Below are positions 62,401 through 64,000 of a DNA stretch of 64,000 bases, piece after piece. The DNA is taken from the NCBI RefSeq assembly GCF_040869045.1, contig NC_090319.1, forward strand, positions 63,150,779-63,214,778, written 5' to 3'. Source of the stretch: Eurosta solidaginis. Lineage: Eukaryota; Arthropoda; Insecta; Diptera; Tephritidae. How positions within the stretch are numbered: the first letter of the stretch is position 1; every line of letters starts with the position of its first letter. The notes beneath the pieces were generated by a model, which saw only the letters and a list, made by a program, of their open reading frames with translations, was not told the origin of the DNA and ran no database searches. The translations under genes and the position numbers were made by a program.

Positions 62401-64000
62401 CAAAGAAGTTTCCTAATAATTGTTTGTTTATAAATGAATTCGGAGAGTTTAATTCTGTTGTTAATTTTAAACGTGGAGCTACAACTTTATTTTTAATGAG
62501 TAAATTCCAAGAAACAATTGGTACACTTAATTAGTTTTATCTGTTTCCAACCTGCTTAGTATGTTCTATTCTCGACTACCACAAAACCATAGTTGGAAGC
62601 AGTGAATTATTTGTCCACAAAATTCAATATCTTTATGCATATTCCAGAAAAATGAAATGAGTTCAGCATTGAACAAATATTTTGCTTTACTTTTGTCAAA
62701 GAAGTTTCCTAATAATTGTTTGTTTATAAATGAATTCGGAGAGTTTAATTCTGTTGTTAATTTTAAACGTGGATCTACAACTTTATTTTTAATGAGTAAA
62801 TACCAAGAAACAATTGGTACACTTAATTAGTTTTATCTGTTTCCAACCTGCTTAGGATGTTCTATTCTCTACTACCACAAAACCATAGTTGGAAGCAGTG
62901 AACTATTTATCCACAAAATTCAATATCTTTATGCATATTCCAGAAAAATGAAATGAGTTCAGCATTGAACAAATATTTTGCTTTACTTTTGTCAAAGAAG
63001 TTTCCTAATAATTGTTTGTTTATAAATGAATTCGGAGAGTTTAATTCTGTTGTTAATTTTAAACGTGGAGCTACAACTTTATTTTTAATGAGTAAATACC
63101 AAGAAACAATTGGTACACTTAATTAGTTTTATCTGTTTCCAACCTGCTTAGGATGTTCTATTCTCTACTACCACAAAACCATAGTTGGAAGCAGTGAACT
63201 ATTTATCCACAAAATTCAATATCTTTATGCATATTCCAGAAAAATGAAATGAGTTCAGCATTGAACAAATATTTTGCTTTACTTTTGTCAAAGAAGTTTC
63301 CTAATAATTGTTTGTTTATAAATGAATTCGGAGAGTTTAATTCTGTTGTTAATTTTAAACGTGGAGCTACAACTTTATTTTTAATGAGTAAATACCAAGA
63401 AACAATTGGTACACTTAATTAGTTTTATCTGTTTCCAACCTGCTTAGTATGTTCTATTCTCGACTACCACAAAACCATAGTTGGAAGTAGTGAACTATTT
63501 ATCCACAAAATTCAATATCTTTATGCATATTCCAGAAAAATGAAATGAGTTCAGCATTGAACAAATATTTTGCTTTACTTTTGTCAAAGAAGTTTCCTAA
63601 TAATTGTTTGTTTATAAATGAATTCGGAGAGTTTAATTCTGTTGTTAATTTTAAACGTGGATCTACAACTTTATTTTTAATGAGTAAATACCAAGAAACA
63701 ATTGGTACACTTAATTAGTTTTATCTGTTTCCAACCTGCTTAGTATGTTCTATTCTCGACTACCACAAAACCATAGTTGGAAGCAGTGAATTATTTGTCC
63801 ACAAAATTCAATATCTTTATGCATATTCCAGAAAAATGAAATGAGTTCAGCATTGAACAAATATTTTGCTTTACTTTTGTCAAAGAAGTTTCCTAATAAT
63901 TGTTTGTTTATAAATGAATTCGGAGAGTTTAATTCTGTTGTTAATTTTAAACGTGGAGCTACAACTTTATTTTTAATGAGTAATACCAAGAAACAATTGG
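53451..64000 (+). repeat. Subtype B block with GAAGTTTCC / GAGTTCAGC
   Basis: About 36 monomers share AAAGAAGTTTCCT and mostly GAGTTCAGC, GAAGTAGTGAACTATTTATCC and TTCTCGACTACC. Eight consecutive units at 54860-56940 carry CTTTGGATGTTC. From about 57.7 kb units partly alternate between TAAATTCCAAG and TAAATACCAAG, a roughly 592-bp dimer. A four-unit period is visible near the end, where GAATTATTTGTCC recurs at about 62604 and 63788. The array runs off the window. Confidence 0.9.

Noticed and set aside
23514..64000. Regular repeats reminiscent of a giant CRISPR-like or coding repeat array
   Set aside because: Monomers abut directly with no unique spacers, the period is about 296 bp, and the content is AT-rich non-coding satellite in a transposon-rich eukaryotic context.

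Overview
The window is eukaryotic, entirely repetitive, and holds no intact host gene, rRNA, tRNA gene or CRISPR array. The transposon content points to a higher fly, most likely a tephritid fruit fly: a tRNA-derived SINE whose body I recognise from tephritid genomes, RTE-like and CR1/Jockey-like non-LTR retrotransposons, a Ty3/gypsy fragment and a gypsy-type LTR. Organism and family names are inferences from remembered family features; no search was run.

The backbone is one AT-rich satellite of about 295-297 bp per monomer. About 14.5 monomers lie at 1-4303 in reverse orientation, and about 134 lie at 23514-64000 in forward orientation. The orientation switches across a composite of nested transposon fragments. 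That composite forms a very large imperfect palindrome: positions 1-12215 are mirrored by 15603 to about 28705 around a 3.39-kb asymmetric loop (12216-15602). The mirror symmetry runs through the transposons and then monomer by monomer through the whole left satellite block, so satellite and transposons were inverted together. The arms differ by scattered substitutions (11 amino acids in one 608-codon frame), small indels and about three satellite monomers, so they are not an exact copy.

Each arm holds, from the outside in: satellite; a dispersed element with GTGGGCGTGG motifs; a 5'-truncated RTE-like element that has lost its reverse transcriptase core in frame; a Ty3/gypsy RT scrap; a 274-bp element with terminal inverted repeats; a Jockey-like C-terminal fragment; a pyrimidine-rich dispersed repeat; a decayed non-LTR RT copy; an antisense endonuclease-RT linker fragment; and the start of a second RT copy. 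The loop holds the rest of that second RT copy, an antisense endonuclease fragment, a decayed solo LTR, a SINE with target-site duplications, and a fragment of an uncharacterised arthropod repeat protein. The inversion joins that protein fragment in frame to RT.

The right-hand satellite is stratified. The part next to the palindrome (23514 to about 28980) is subtype A, matching the left block. A transition zone follows (about 28980-30950), then subtype B to the end. Subtype B falls into homogenised blocks with private variants and multimeric higher-order periods. A 717-bp solo LTR with a GTAT target duplication interrupts it at 42683-43399. None of the coding remnants looks functional. The window is best read as satellite heterochromatin shaped by transposition, an inverted duplication and repeated unequal exchange.
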